Below are positions 1-8,548 of a stretch of DNA of 25,320 nt, in pieces. Position numbers and translations under genes: made by a program. Position 1 is the first letter of the stretch; each line of letters begins with the position of its first letter. The notes below the pieces were generated by a model. It was not told where the DNA came from. It searched no databases and saw nothing but the letters and a program-made list of their open reading frames with translations. The stretch is from Bordetella parapertussis (GTDB lineage: Bacteria > Pseudomonadota > Gammaproteobacteria > Burkholderiales > Burkholderiaceae_B). Location: the NCBI GenBank assembly GCA_945862495.1, contig CAMAYM010000032.1:1-25320 (forward strand), given 5' to 3'.

Positions 1-178
1 CCACGTTTTGGAAAGGCGGAGGGAGCTTGAAATAAAGCCCTGGCTCAGAGACGATTTTCTTGACTTCACCCAGCGCAAAAACCAGCGCCTAGTCACGCTC
101 GCGAACGATAAACACGGAGGAAGAAAGCACCACCGCGCCAATGAACAAGGTGATCAACAGGGGAAATAATCTTTTCAT
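1..178 (-). pseudogene. hflC: HflC N-terminal part (FtsH modulator), interrupted by in-frame TAG; runs off the window
   Basis: HflC is a membrane SPFH/prohibitin protein that pairs with HflK to restrain the FtsH protease. The ATG at 178 lies 17 bp after the hflK stop. It opens a reading frame with a typical HflC start: a hydrophobic anchor at about residues 4-24 (LLITLFIGAVVL), then SSVFIVRERD. Codon 30 (89-91) is TAG. The same frame continues past it with ALVFALGEVKKIVSEPGLYF, which is also clearly HflC-like, so this is not a frameshift. Taken literally, the product would be a 29-residue anchor peptide, and a restart downstream would lack the membrane segment. Four other genes here (hisS, rimM, alaS, pilV) end with TAG, so TAG appears to be an ordinary stop. 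A sequencing error, a strain-specific null allele or suppressor readthrough are all possible. Only the first 59 codons are visible. Family identity is firm; pseudogene status is less so. Confidence 0.7.
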
Positions 179-194
179 GATTCTGTCCTCTGTA

Positions 195-1472
195 TTAACG
201 GCTGCCGCGATCGCGCGACAGTGTGTTGTTAGGAGCCGGGGTCGGCCGCGTCACGGGCGCAGGTAGCGTCAAGGGTGCAGGCGCATTGGTCTGGACCGGC
301 GTGTTTGCCAGCGGATTGGGACGAATTGCGCCTTGGGCTGCCTGCTGAGTAATCTTGTCTAAAGGCAAGTACAACATATTGTTAGAGCCAGCAGTATCCA
401 CCAAAATCTTGCTGGCATTTGCGAACATCTGCTGCATCGTTTCAAGGTACATACGTTCTCTAATCACCTCAGGTGCTTTACGGTACTCGGTCAACACGCT
501 CGTGAAACGAGCCGTGTCTCCCACTGCCGCCCCCACCACACGCGCACGGTAGCCCTCAGCTTGCTCAAGCATCCGCGAAGACTGTCCATCTGCGAGTGGC
601 ACGATTTGGTTGCGATAGGCCTGACCTTCGTTGATTTGACGCTCAAGATCTTGACCAGCTTTGACTGCATCGTCAAAGGCAGCCTGAACCGGCTCTGGAG
701 GCTGTACGTTTTGAATCGCAACGCTGCTCAACTGAATACCCGTCTGATAGCGATCCAGAATCTGCTGCATTTGTTTTTGCACCTCGAAGGCCACAGCAGT
801 GCGACCCTCGTACAGCACAAAGTCCATAGAGCGGGTACCCACGACTTCTCTCATCGCAGACTGTGAAACCTGACGAACAGATTCATCGGGATCCTTGGTC
901 TTGAACAAATAATCTGGTGCACCATCGGCACGCAATCTGTACTGAACCACGAACTGAACATCGACAATATTTTCATCATCGGTCAACATCAGCGACTCAG
1001 GCAATACACGATTGCGCGCATTGCCACGAAAACCTACCTCAAACGTACGAAGCTGAGACAAATTGACCATTTCATGCGACTGAATCGGAGCAGGAATTCT
1101 CCATTGAAAACCAGCCTGAGCCGTACTCTTATACTTACCAAACTGGGTAATGACGGCCACTTGGCCTTCTTGGACAATAAAAAAACCACTCGCAAGCCAC
1201 AACACCACGGCTGCCGCGACAATCACGCCTAAGCCAATTTTGGATTGGCGGGGACTGAGTCCTCCATTTCCAGCTGGCCCACTGTTATTTCCACCGCCGC
1301 GTTTTCCTCCGAATAAGCCAGAGATGCGACTGGTGACATCACGCCAGACCTGATCAAGATCAGGAGGACCATTTCCTTGGGGAGGACGACGTGGGGGTTC
1401 ATTTCCGCCACCACCCTGACCACGACCCCAGCCGGGATCATTCAGGTTGAATATTTTCGTAAGAAATCGCAT
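195..1472 (-). CDS. hflK: HflK, SPFH-family modulator of FtsH protease
   Basis: HflK forms the periplasm-facing HflKC complex around the FtsH membrane protease. This protein is 425 aa from the ATG at 1472. It has a Gly/Pro-rich cytoplasmic N-terminus (NDPGWGRGQGGGG), a single membrane segment at about residues 79-99, and the SPFH domain beginning with FIVQEGQVAVITQFGKY. The tail is rich in Pro, Asn and Thr. The frame stays open further upstream (ATG at 1508, GTG at 1544), but those starts lie deeper inside hflX and give an atypical N-terminus; MRFLTKIFNLNDPGWG is the usual HflK beginning. The chosen start overlaps the 3' end of hflX by 35 bp, implying translational coupling. hflC follows after 16 bp, the standard hflX-hflK-hflC order. 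Its partner HflC carries a nonsense codon here, so whether HflK acts with a full partner is open. Confidence 0.95.
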   Translation of the reverse strand: MRFLTKIFNLNDPGWGRGQGGGGNEPPRRPPQGNGPPDLDQVWRDVTSRISGLFGGKRGGGNNSGPAGNGGLSPRQSKIGLGVIVAAAVVLWLASGFFIVQEGQVAVITQFGKYKSTAQAGFQWRIPAPIQSHEMVNLSQLRTFEVGFRGNARNRVLPESLMLTDDENIVDVQFVVQYRLRADGAPDYLFKTKDPDESVRQVSQSAMREVVGTRSMDFVLYEGRTAVAFEVQKQMQQILDRYQTGIQLSSVAIQNVQPPEPVQAAFDDAVKAGQDLERQINEGQAYRNQIVPLADGQSSRMLEQAEGYRARVVGAAVGDTARFTSVLTEYRKAPEVIRERMYLETMQQMFANASKILVDTAGSNNMLYLPLDKITQQAAQGAIRPNPLANTPVQTNAPAPLTLPAPVTRPTPAPNNTLSRDRGSR

Positions 1473-2544
1473 TGTTTTCCGAGGTAGAAGCAAACTGAGT
1501 GATCGCATCTCGCAAACCGCTGAGACCCGAGCGCTTTTGAGCACTTAAAAAAACTCGACAAATCGTACCATGTTCGTCTCGTTCGGCACGTGATTCCAGT
1601 CCAGCCAGGTCAGTTTTGTTGTAGACCAAAATACATGGAATACCTGCGGCACCAATATCGACTAAAACCTTATTGACCTCGGCAATCTGCTCGTCGCGCT
1701 GAGGACTCGCAGCATCCACGACATGAAGCAGCAAATCTGCCTGCGTAGCTTCCTCGAGCGTTGCGCGAAAAGCTGCAATCAGCGTGTGAGGTAAATCACG
1801 AATAAATCCCACAGTATCAGAAAGGGTTATTTGGCCTGCCCCCTCAATCCAAAGTCGTCGAGTCGTCGTGTCTAGGGTGGCAAACAACTGATCCGCAGCA
1901 TAGGAATCGGCTCGCGTCATGGCATTAAAAAGCGTTGATTTACCAGCGTTGGTATACCCTACTAGAGAAACGGAGAGTATCGATCCTCTCACACGCGAAC
2001 GACGCTGCGTGGTGCGTTGTCGCTGAGCACGCTCTAATCTTTCTTTGAGCAGTTTGACTTTAGAACCGATCATGCGACGGTCCATCTCAAGCTGAGATTC
2101 GCCCGGACCCCGCATACCGATACCGCCGCGCTGGCGCTCAAGGTGCGACCACATCCGAGTCAGCCGCGTAGCAAGATGTTGAAGTTGTGCGAGCTCGACT
2201 TGCAGCTTACCCTCGTGGCTCTTCGCACGTAAGGCGAAAATATCCAAAATAAGTGCAACGCGATCGACCACCCTAAGGTCAAATTGCCGCTCAAGGTTAC
2301 GTTGTTGCGCAGGGGACAAAGGTTGATCAAATAAGATGACTTCTGCCTCGCACGCTTGTGCGAGTAAGACACCCTCTTGAACCTTACCTGAACCAATAAA
2401 ATAAGCGGCGTCCGGACGCTGGCGCTTTGCAGTCAGTGTTGCCACTAACTCAGCACCCGCGCCTTTAGCTAGCAATGCAAACTCTTCGGCGTGAGCAGCG
2501 TGGTCAGGAGAACCAAGATCTACGCTGATAATTAACGCACGCAT
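1438..2544 (-). CDS. hflX: HflX, ribosome-associated GTPase
   Basis: HflX is a translational GTPase that binds the large subunit and, in other bacteria, splits stalled or heat-damaged ribosomes. The 368-aa product has the HflX N-terminal domain, the glycine-rich linker around residues 139-153 (RGGIGMRGPGESQLE), then a coiled helical stretch at about 155-185. The GTPase domain shows G1 VGYTNAGKST at about 195-204, G3 DTVGF at 243-247 and G4 NKTDL at 309-313. The start is ATG at 2544, 18 bp after the hfq stop. The 3' end overlaps hflK. Length is normal for proteobacterial HflX, and no key motif is missing. Confidence 0.97.
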   Translation of the reverse strand: MRALIISVDLGSPDHAAHAEEFALLAKGAGAELVATLTAKRQRPDAAYFIGSGKVQEGVLLAQACEAEVILFDQPLSPAQQRNLERQFDLRVVDRVALILDIFALRAKSHEGKLQVELAQLQHLATRLTRMWSHLERQRGGIGMRGPGESQLEMDRRMIGSKVKLLKERLERAQRQRTTQRRSRVRGSILSVSLVGYTNAGKSTLFNAMTRADSYAADQLFATLDTTTRRLWIEGAGQITLSDTVGFIRDLPHTLIAAFRATLEEATQADLLLHVVDAASPQRDEQIAEVNKVLVDIGAAGIPCILVYNKTDLAGLESRAERDEHGTICRVFLSAQKRSGLSGLRDAITQFASTSENNAISYENIQPE

Positions 2545-2562
2545 GCGTCAGTCTCAGCTTGC

Positions 2563-2823
2563 TTATTCAGTCTCTGACTCAGCGGTGGCATCAGAGGAAG
2601 CATCAACAGCTAGACTAACAGCGCGTGCTGGAACCACTGTGGAAATGGCGTGCTTGTAGACCATTTGTGTCACTGTATTGCGTAACAACACGACGTACTG
2701 GTCAAAGGATTCGACATGGCCCTGTAATTTGATCCCGTTCACCAAATAAATTGATACTGGAATATGCTCTTTACGAAGTGCATTTAAAAAAGGATCTTGC
2801 AAAGTTTGCCCTTTATTGCTCAT
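2563..2823 (-). CDS. hfq: Hfq, RNA chaperone
   Basis: Hfq is the hexameric Sm-like chaperone that pairs small RNAs with target mRNAs. The 86-aa product has the canonical start GQTLQDPFLNALRKEH, the Sm1 motif with SIYLVNGIKLQG, and the Sm2 motif with YKHAISTVVP (K57, H58). The short C-terminal tail is Ser/Glu/Ala-rich and acidic, ending ESETE. A good ribosome binding site (GGAG, 7 nt before the ATG) supports the start at 2823. It heads the hfq-hflX-hflK-hflC group and follows hisC after a 145-bp gap, the largest within this gene run, so it probably has its own promoter as well as read-through from upstream. Confidence 0.98.
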   Translation of the reverse strand: MSNKGQTLQDPFLNALRKEHIPVSIYLVNGIKLQGHVESFDQYVVLLRNTVTQMVYKHAISTVVPARAVSLAVDASSDATAESETE

Positions 2824-2855
2824 TGGCAGGCTCCATATTTTGTTGTAGGCGAATC

Positions 2856-2932
2856 CGCATCGTGAAAGATTTGCTGCGATGCGACGCCAATGATCACACT
2901 GTACAGGGTTTTCCCTTGCGATGCCAGCAAAT
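2856..2932 (-). repeat. Inverted repeats in the 145-bp hisC-hfq gap (hfq leader)
   Basis: Two inverted repeats lie upstream of hfq. One is CGCATCG at 2856-2862 with CGATGCG at 2877-2883 (7 bp, 14-nt loop). The other is ATTTGCTG at 2869-2876 with CAGCAAAT at 2925-2932 (8 bp, 48-nt spacing). They share bases, so the two pairings would compete if both are transcribed. Neither is followed by a T-run on the hfq strand, so neither looks like a terminator. I found no convincing -35/-10 pair in the gap; the hfq promoter presumably lies between 2840 and 2968. Confidence 0.4.
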
Positions 2933-2968
2933 GAAATGTTTAGTTACCAAATGATCTATAACTTTCGA

Positions 2969-4042
2969 TTAACTCAAAATTGATTTGCAAGCGTCTAACA
3001 GTTTTAAACACTCGTCATCCGTCCCAACAGTGATGCGTAGATACTGGTCAATGCGTTCTTTCTTGAAGTGACGCACGATAATATTTTTTTCACGCAGCGC
3101 AGCGGCAAGTTCCGCACCATCACGCGCAGGGTGTTTAGCAAAAATAAAGTTGGCCGCTGAAGGTAACACTTGAAATCCAAGCTGCTCCAAACCGTTTGTC
3201 ATGACTCCGCGCGTCCGTACAACCGCATCGCGGGTTTTTTCAAAATAAGGCTGATCCTCAATGGCTGCTGTCGCGCCAACAAGCGCCAAGCGATCCAGAG
3301 GATACGAATTAAAACTATTTTTAACGCGATCAAGGCCCTGAATGAGCTCGGCATGGCCCATGGCATAACCGACACGCAAACCTGCCAAGGAGCGCGACTT
3401 AGACAAGGTATGGACGACGAGTAAATTAGGGTACTTGTCGATCAAACTTACCGCACTTTGCGCACCAAAGTCTACATAGGCCTCATCCACCACCACCACG
3501 ACATCTTGATTCGCCGCAATAATTTTTTCTACGACGTCCAGAGCGTGTGCAAGACCTGTGGGTGCATTAGGGTTTGGGAAAATAATCCCGCCCACCTGGC
3601 GTTGACCATCAAGGTGGAGATAATCCTCGACACGTATCTTGAGGTCATTGTCTAACGGGACCGCCTTGAACTTTATTTCGTATAAGCCACAATAGACCGG
3701 ATAAAAACTGTAAGTAATATCCGGAAACATTACGGGGGCTTCTTGCTTAAGCAAGGCATGAAACACATGCGCAAGCACCTCATCGGAACCATTTCCAACA
3801 AACACTTGTTCGGATGTGAGGTGAAACCGCTTTCCAATTGCTTGGCGAAGCTCAAGCGCAGTCGGGTCAGGATACAAACGCAAACTGTCGTTGGTGTGCG
3901 CCTGAATGGCTTGGATCACTTTTGGCGAAGGGCCATAGGGATGCTCGTTGGTGTTGAGCTTAATCAGGTTTTGAATACGTGGCTGTTCACCCGGCACATA
4001 GGGATCAAGCTTAGCCACCAAACTATTCCAGTAACGACTCAT
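2969..4042 (-). CDS. hisC: Histidinol-phosphate aminotransferase
   Basis: HisC is a PLP-dependent fold-type I aminotransferase that converts imidazole-acetol phosphate plus glutamate to histidinol phosphate; related enzymes also act on aromatic amino-acid precursors. The 357-aa product shows KLNTNEHPYGPS near residue 28, the NPNAPTG motif at 157-163 (N159 contacts PLP in the family), DEAYVDF from 186, and the Schiff-base lysine in HTLSKSRSLAG (K215). The start is ATG at 4042, 6 bp after the der stop, so it is probably co-transcribed with der. It sits outside any his biosynthetic operon, so it may be a second HisC paralogue; substrate preference cannot be read from the sequence. Confidence 0.95.
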   Translation of the reverse strand: MSRYWNSLVAKLDPYVPGEQPRIQNLIKLNTNEHPYGPSPKVIQAIQAHTNDSLRLYPDPTALELRQAIGKRFHLTSEQVFVGNGSDEVLAHVFHALLKQEAPVMFPDITYSFYPVYCGLYEIKFKAVPLDNDLKIRVEDYLHLDGQRQVGGIIFPNPNAPTGLAHALDVVEKIIAANQDVVVVVDEAYVDFGAQSAVSLIDKYPNLLVVHTLSKSRSLAGLRVGYAMGHAELIQGLDRVKNSFNSYPLDRLALVGATAAIEDQPYFEKTRDAVVRTRGVMTNGLEQLGFQVLPSAANFIFAKHPARDGAELAAALREKNIIVRHFKKERIDQYLRITVGTDDECLKLLDACKSILS

Positions 4043-4048
4043 GACGGC

Positions 4049-5449
4049 TCAAGTATCGGCGTAAGGGTTGAAAGACGACTTAAATTCAATGCGTAAAGGC
4101 GTGCCTGCCAGCTCAAACGCCTCGCGAAATCTGTTTTCCAGATATCGGCGATAAGGATCTGCAATGGCATCCAACGCATTTCCATGCACAATGATCAGAG
4201 GAGGATTTTGCCCTCCCTGATGAGCGTAACGCATTTTGGGTCTAAAAATGCCCTTGCGTGGTGGGGGTTGTTGCTCCACAGCTGCCTGAAGCTCGCGCGT
4301 CAAGCGTGGTGTCGACAATTTAGCAAAAGCTGCGGCATGGGCGGCATTAACAGAGCGTAAAACGGTATTGATACCCTGACCACGCAGCGCTGAAATCGTA
4401 TGTACCCGCGCAAAAGAAAGAAAACGTAGTTTTCGGTCAAATTCACGCTGAATTCTTTCGCGCTGCTCGCTATCCAAGCCATCCCACTTGTTGATCGCCA
4501 CAACCAGTGCGCGACCTGTTTCAAGGATAAAGCCAGCGATGTGAGCATCCTGTTCAGACACTTCGTGCTGAGCATCAATCATTAGCAGCACGACATTACT
4601 CGCCTCAATCGCCTGCAACGTCTTGATCACAGAAAACTTTTCGATCGCCTCAAAGACTTTGCCGCGCTTGCGCAAGCCAGCAGTATCAATCAGCGTATAT
4701 TGCTTGCCACCGCGATCAAACTCGATTTCGATCGCGTCGCGCGTTGTGCCCGGCATATCGAAGGCAATCACGCGCTCCTCGCCTAACAACGTGTTGATGA
4801 GCGTAGATTTCCCAACGTTCGGCCGACCAACAATCGCAAGCTTGATACGATGTTTAAGCTCTGGCGTAGCGGCCTCGCCCTCAACTTTTAGCGCCTCCTC
4901 TGAGGGCTCGGCATCATCCACATCGAACTCAGGCACTTGTACTGCAGGTTCACCCAAATCCTCTAACGCATGCTCAATGAGATCGACAATGCCATCACCA
5001 TGTGCAGCTGAAATCGCGACTGGCAAACCCAAGCCTAGCTCGTGAAACTCTGCAACAGCGCTTCCGTGGGGCATGCCCTCGGCTTTATTGACACACAACA
5101 CAACACGCTGGCCAAGCTTGCGCAGCAGACGCGAGATATCGTGATCGTGCGCGTTTAAACCCGCGCGCGCATCCACCATGAAAATAACCACATCTGCTTC
5201 TGCGATGGCCTGTTTAGTCTGGCGGGCCATTTGATGCAAAATGCCCGTTTTAGCTACCGGTTCGAAACCACCCGTATCAACAACGATAAAGGGGGTCTCA
5301 CCCACACGTCCCTCGCCGTAGTGCCGATCCCGTGTCAAGCCGGAAAAGTCCGCAACCAAGGCTGACCGCGAACGTGTCAGGCGATTAAAAAGTGTGGACT
5401 TGCCCACATTAGGGCGCCCCACCAGGACAACAACAGGTTTAACAGACAC
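4049..5449 (-). CDS. der: Der (EngA), double-GTPase for 50S ribosome assembly
   Basis: Der is an essential GTPase with two tandem G domains that matures the large ribosomal subunit. The 466-aa product has GRPNVGKST at about 11-19 and again at 208-216. G3 motifs are DTGGF near 58 and DTAGL near 255; G4 motifs are NKAE at 121 and NKWD at 320. A KH-like C-terminal domain runs from about 380 to the end. An acidic linker, about 170-195, separates the two G domains. The start is GTG at 5449 (MSVKPVVVLVGRPNVGKS), only 3 bp after the bamB stop and without a strong Shine-Dalgarno sequence, suggesting coupling to bamB translation. The bamB-der pairing is widely conserved. Confidence 0.97.
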   Translation of the reverse strand: MSVKPVVVLVGRPNVGKSTLFNRLTRSRSALVADFSGLTRDRHYGEGRVGETPFIVVDTGGFEPVAKTGILHQMARQTKQAIAEADVVIFMVDARAGLNAHDHDISRLLRKLGQRVVLCVNKAEGMPHGSAVAEFHELGLGLPVAISAAHGDGIVDLIEHALEDLGEPAVQVPEFDVDDAEPSEEALKVEGEAATPELKHRIKLAIVGRPNVGKSTLINTLLGEERVIAFDMPGTTRDAIEIEFDRGGKQYTLIDTAGLRKRGKVFEAIEKFSVIKTLQAIEASNVVLLMIDAQHEVSEQDAHIAGFILETGRALVVAINKWDGLDSEQRERIQREFDRKLRFLSFARVHTISALRGQGINTVLRSVNAAHAAAFAKLSTPRLTRELQAAVEQQPPPRKGIFRPKMRYAHQGGQNPPLIIVHGNALDAIADPYRRYLENRFREAFELAGTPLRIEFKSSFNPYADT

Positions 5450-5452
5450 GAA

Positions 5453-6610
5453 TTATTTCAACGCCAACATAACTAGGGCACCATCACCCGTTTGAACAAG
5501 CACGCCTTGAGGCGTGGACATGAGCGGCGAGCGAATAGCGCCCCCGCCGACAGATACTCGAGCAAGGAAATGCCCGTCTTTTTGCGCCATAAAGTGGACA
5601 AAACCCTCGAAATCACCGACCGCAACGGCTGAAGCCAAGGCTGCCGGACTCGTAAGCTTTCGGTTTTTTAAGGCATCTTGTGACCACACGATCGCGCCAT
5701 TTTGAATATTTAAGGCTGTCACAACATCGATCTGGTTGGGGGCGTAAACATGAAGATTATCCAATGCTAAGCCTGCTAGGGAAGAAAAATCCTTAGACCA
5801 TGCTGTACGACCGCCCGCTGCAATATCAAAACAAACGATTCGACCTTGGTACGAAACGGCACACATCAATTGACCCAAAACGACTGGAGCACCTACAACG
5901 TCTATCACGCGCTCAAGATCTGTAGAACCCTTGGGTATGGCAACAGTCCCTTCCCATTGCACATCGCCGGAAACAGCATTTATCCCAAGCAGCTTTCCAC
6001 CTGGAATAGCACTAATCACTAGCCCTTCCATCATGGCCATGCGTGCAGCAGCGCGCAACGTGAGGGCAGGTCCAGGCCGCTGCACACTCCAAATACGATC
6101 ACCTGTTTCAGCATTGAAAGCCTGCACGCGATAGTCGCCGCTTCGCACAACAACTACCCCATAACCAACAACAGGAGGCACAGATACATCACTCGTCGCT
6201 TGTGCGCGCCACTTGATCTGGCCAGACTCATCCAAGGCCACAACGACGCCCTCGCGCGTGACCACAGCACTCACCTTGCCATCACTACCCACGCCTGCTG
6301 AAAGCTTTTTGTCTACCATCGCTCTCCAAACAATGCCGCCTGACTGGAGATCAACTTTAATCACTGCACCATCAGGTGTTGCTGCATATGCAGCGCCATC
6401 TACGATAGCGGGTGCAAAACCAAGTCCTGAGCCACTACCGATCTGAGTCTTCCAGGCTGATTGCGGGGCCGCCTCAGGCAAGAATGATGCCAACGGTGCA
6501 GGCTTGTAACGATCATCCGTGCTGCCAAACAAGCTACAACCCGTAAGAGTCGCTGACGCAATCAGACATACAGCAACTCGGCTCAGAGTTTTTGCAAAAG
6601 ATACACGCAT
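5453..6610 (-). CDS. bamB: BamB, outer-membrane assembly lipoprotein
   Basis: BamB is a periplasmic lipoprotein of the BAM complex, which inserts beta-barrel proteins into the outer membrane. The 385-aa product has a lipoprotein signal peptide with lipobox LTGC (C25), followed by repeated PQQ-type beta-propeller blades (for example ETGDRIWSVQ, SGDVQWEG, NGAIVWSQ). The ATG at 6610 is chosen because AGGAGG lies 6 nt upstream; an in-frame TTG at 6616 would add two residues but lacks that site. The start lies 2 bp beyond the yfgM stop, and the Shine-Dalgarno is inside the last yfgM codons. It belongs to the conserved yfgM-bamB-der unit. Confidence 0.95.
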   Translation of the reverse strand: MRVSFAKTLSRVAVCLIASATLTGCSLFGSTDDRYKPAPLASFLPEAAPQSAWKTQIGSGSGLGFAPAIVDGAAYAATPDGAVIKVDLQSGGIVWRAMVDKKLSAGVGSDGKVSAVVTREGVVVALDESGQIKWRAQATSDVSVPPVVGYGVVVVRSGDYRVQAFNAETGDRIWSVQRPGPALTLRAAARMAMMEGLVISAIPGGKLLGINAVSGDVQWEGTVAIPKGSTDLERVIDVVGAPVVLGQLMCAVSYQGRIVCFDIAAGGRTAWSKDFSSLAGLALDNLHVYAPNQIDVVTALNIQNGAIVWSQDALKNRKLTSPAALASAVAVGDFEGFVHFMAQKDGHFLARVSVGGGAIRSPLMSTPQGVLVQTGDGALVMLALK

Positions 6611-6612
6611 TC

Positions 6613-7245
6613 TCAACCTCCTAAGGCATCAAGCTTGAGCTTCACAATAGGCGTCAACGGATTAGTTGCACCAAGCGTATTCATTGCTTCATTCCAAGCC
6701 TTTTTTGCTTCGGCTGATTTGCCTTGAGCGGCAAGGACGTCACCGCGACGGTCAGCAAACAAACCCTCAAACGATGGGGGTGCATCCTTGAGTTGAGCAA
6801 GTGCAGCTTCGTATTCCTTTTGATCAAGAAACAAGGCCGCCAAACGTAAACGAGAAACAGGCACTAAGGCGGCGTGTTTAGTTTGCGATAGCCATTCGAG
6901 CTGAGCGCGCGCACCCGATAAATCTTTGCGAGCCGCTAAGGCAGAGGCAGCCACTAAAGCCCCGCGCGCCGCATAATCCGTCGCCGCATATTCGCTTCGC
7001 AAGGTTTTCATGGCGGCATTAATTCGGGCAACCGACTCCTCACCTTGAGAACGACCCGCTTCTTCGAGCGCTTCGAAATAGCCACGTGCCTGGGAGGACT
7101 GATGTCCTTCGTACCATTGCCATGCTCTCCAACTACCGATAACAGCTGTCGCAATAATTAAAACAGTCAACACCAAGGTGCCGTACTTGTTCCACCAGGC
7201 TTTTAACTGGTCTAGTTGTTCCTGCTCGTCGAGATCGTAAGCCAT
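6613..7245 (-). CDS. yfgM: YfgM-type membrane-anchored TPR protein
   Basis: YfgM is a small inner-membrane protein with a periplasmic TPR domain; in E. coli it associates with the SecYEG translocon and PpiD and assists periplasmic folding. The 210-aa product starts MAYDLDEQEQLDQLKAWWNK, the standard N-terminus of this family, then a single membrane segment at about 23-43, then Ala-rich TPR-like helices to the end. It lies 2 bp after hisS (TAG, GC, ATG) and immediately before bamB, matching the hisS-yfgM-bamB-der order of many proteobacteria. Confidence 0.9.
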   Translation of the reverse strand: MAYDLDEQEQLDQLKAWWNKYGTLVLTVLIIATAVIGSWRAWQWYEGHQSSQARGYFEALEEAGRSQGEESVARINAAMKTLRSEYAATDYAARGALVAASALAARKDLSGARAQLEWLSQTKHAALVPVSRLRLAALFLDQKEYEAALAQLKDAPPSFEGLFADRRGDVLAAQGKSAEAKKAWNEAMNTLGATNPLTPIVKLKLDALGG

Positions 7246-7247
7246 GC

Positions 7248-8540
7248 CTAATTAACCTTATCTTTCAAAAACGTCACCAATTGATCTATGGGTACCTGTT
7301 GCTGTGAGAGCGCATCAGAGGACGTCTCAACACGTAACATTTTGACCGAAGCTACACCAGAGGCCAGCTCATCGTCCCCAAGAATAACCGCAATCTGTGC
7401 ACCACTTGTGTCCGCGCGCTTGAACTGCGATTTAAAACTGCCTGAACCCGCATGTACAACGGCAGAGACACCCGCATCCCGCAGTCCCTCCGCCAAGATC
7501 GCAGCGCGACGCTGGGCAATATCCCCTTGATGGACGAAATAAACCGAGCACTCTGGTTTTGTTGACTCTGGCTGGTACTGCCCCCACAAGTCCATGAGTC
7601 GTTCCATACCAATCGCAAAACCGACCGCGGGTGCAGGCTTTCCGCCCAACAGCTCGATCAAACCGTCATAACGACCACCGCCACACACCGTCGCCTGGGC
7701 ACCCAATTTATCGGTGACCCACTCAAATACTGTGAGATTGTAATAGTCCAGCCCTCGCACCATTCTTGGGTTGAGGCGATAACTGACCCCTGCGTCGTCC
7801 AGTCGTTCACACACGCCTGAGAAATGCGCGCGAGAAACCTCACCCAAGAAGTCAAAGAGTTTGGGCGCCGCGTCCGCCATCGCCTGCATCGCAGGATTTT
7901 TAGTGTCCAAAACGCGGAGCGGGTTGGTGTACATGCGTCGCACCCCGTCCTCGTCCAGTACATCCTTATGTGCTTCGAGATGTGCGATCAAAGCGGCGCG
8001 ATGCGCTGCCCGCTCCTCGCCCTGCCCGAGCGAATTGATCTCAAGATGTACGTCTGTAATACCAAGTGCTTTCCATAGACGCGATGCCATGATGATCAGT
8101 TCTGCATCAATATCTGGACCTGATAAACCGAGCGCTTCAACGTCAATCTGATGAAACTGGCGGTAACGCCCCCTCTGAGGGCGCTCATGCCTAAACACGG
8201 GACCGATTGCGTATACGCGCTGCGGACGGTCATACAGCAAATTATGTTCGATGGCGGCACGCACCATGCCAGCGGTGAACTCAGGCCGCATGGTCAAAGA
8301 CTCGCCATTCAGAGAGTCCGTAAAGCTATACATTTCTTTTTCAACAATATCCGTCACCTCACCAATCCCGCGCGTAAATAATCGCGTGTGCTCAAGGATG
8401 GGTGTGCGCATATTGCGGTAACCGTAACCCGCCAACCAGACCCGAACCGCTTCTTCGAGTTGTTCCCAGCGAGCACCATTGCCGGGCAATGCATCGTTCA
8501 TTCCGCGAATCGCGGTGACCTTGGAAAATGCTTGTGTCAT
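7248..8540 (-). CDS. hisS: Histidyl-tRNA synthetase
   Basis: HisRS is a homodimeric class II aminoacyl-tRNA synthetase that charges tRNA-His. The 430-aa product shows TMRPEFTAG at about 83-91, motif 2 around FRHERPQRGRYRQFH (116-130), the HisRS-specific RGLDYYNLTVFEW and CGGGRYDGL segments, and motif 3 around VGFAIGMERL. The anticodon-binding domain forms the last ~100 residues. The start is ATG at 8540, 8 bp after ispG. The stop is TAG, useful as evidence that TAG terminates in this genome. Length is typical. Confidence 0.97.
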   Translation of the reverse strand: MTQAFSKVTAIRGMNDALPGNGARWEQLEEAVRVWLAGYGYRNMRTPILEHTRLFTRGIGEVTDIVEKEMYSFTDSLNGESLTMRPEFTAGMVRAAIEHNLLYDRPQRVYAIGPVFRHERPQRGRYRQFHQIDVEALGLSGPDIDAELIIMASRLWKALGITDVHLEINSLGQGEERAAHRAALIAHLEAHKDVLDEDGVRRMYTNPLRVLDTKNPAMQAMADAAPKLFDFLGEVSRAHFSGVCERLDDAGVSYRLNPRMVRGLDYYNLTVFEWVTDKLGAQATVCGGGRYDGLIELLGGKPAPAVGFAIGMERLMDLWGQYQPESTKPECSVYFVHQGDIAQRRAAILAEGLRDAGVSAVVHAGSGSFKSQFKRADTSGAQIAVILGDDELASGVASVKMLRVETSSDALSQQQVPIDQLVTFLKDKVN

Positions 8541-8548
8541 AAATAAAT

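Noticed and set aside
89..91. TAG in hflC as a recoded codon (for example pyrrolysine or a reassigned TAG)
   Set aside because: hisS, rimM, alaS and pilV all end in TAG at expected lengths, and no recoding genes are visible.
4623..5045. 140-codon plus-strand open frame opposite der
   Set aside because: Composition is Ser/Pro-rich low complexity typical of a reverse frame of a GTPase gene; no start signal.
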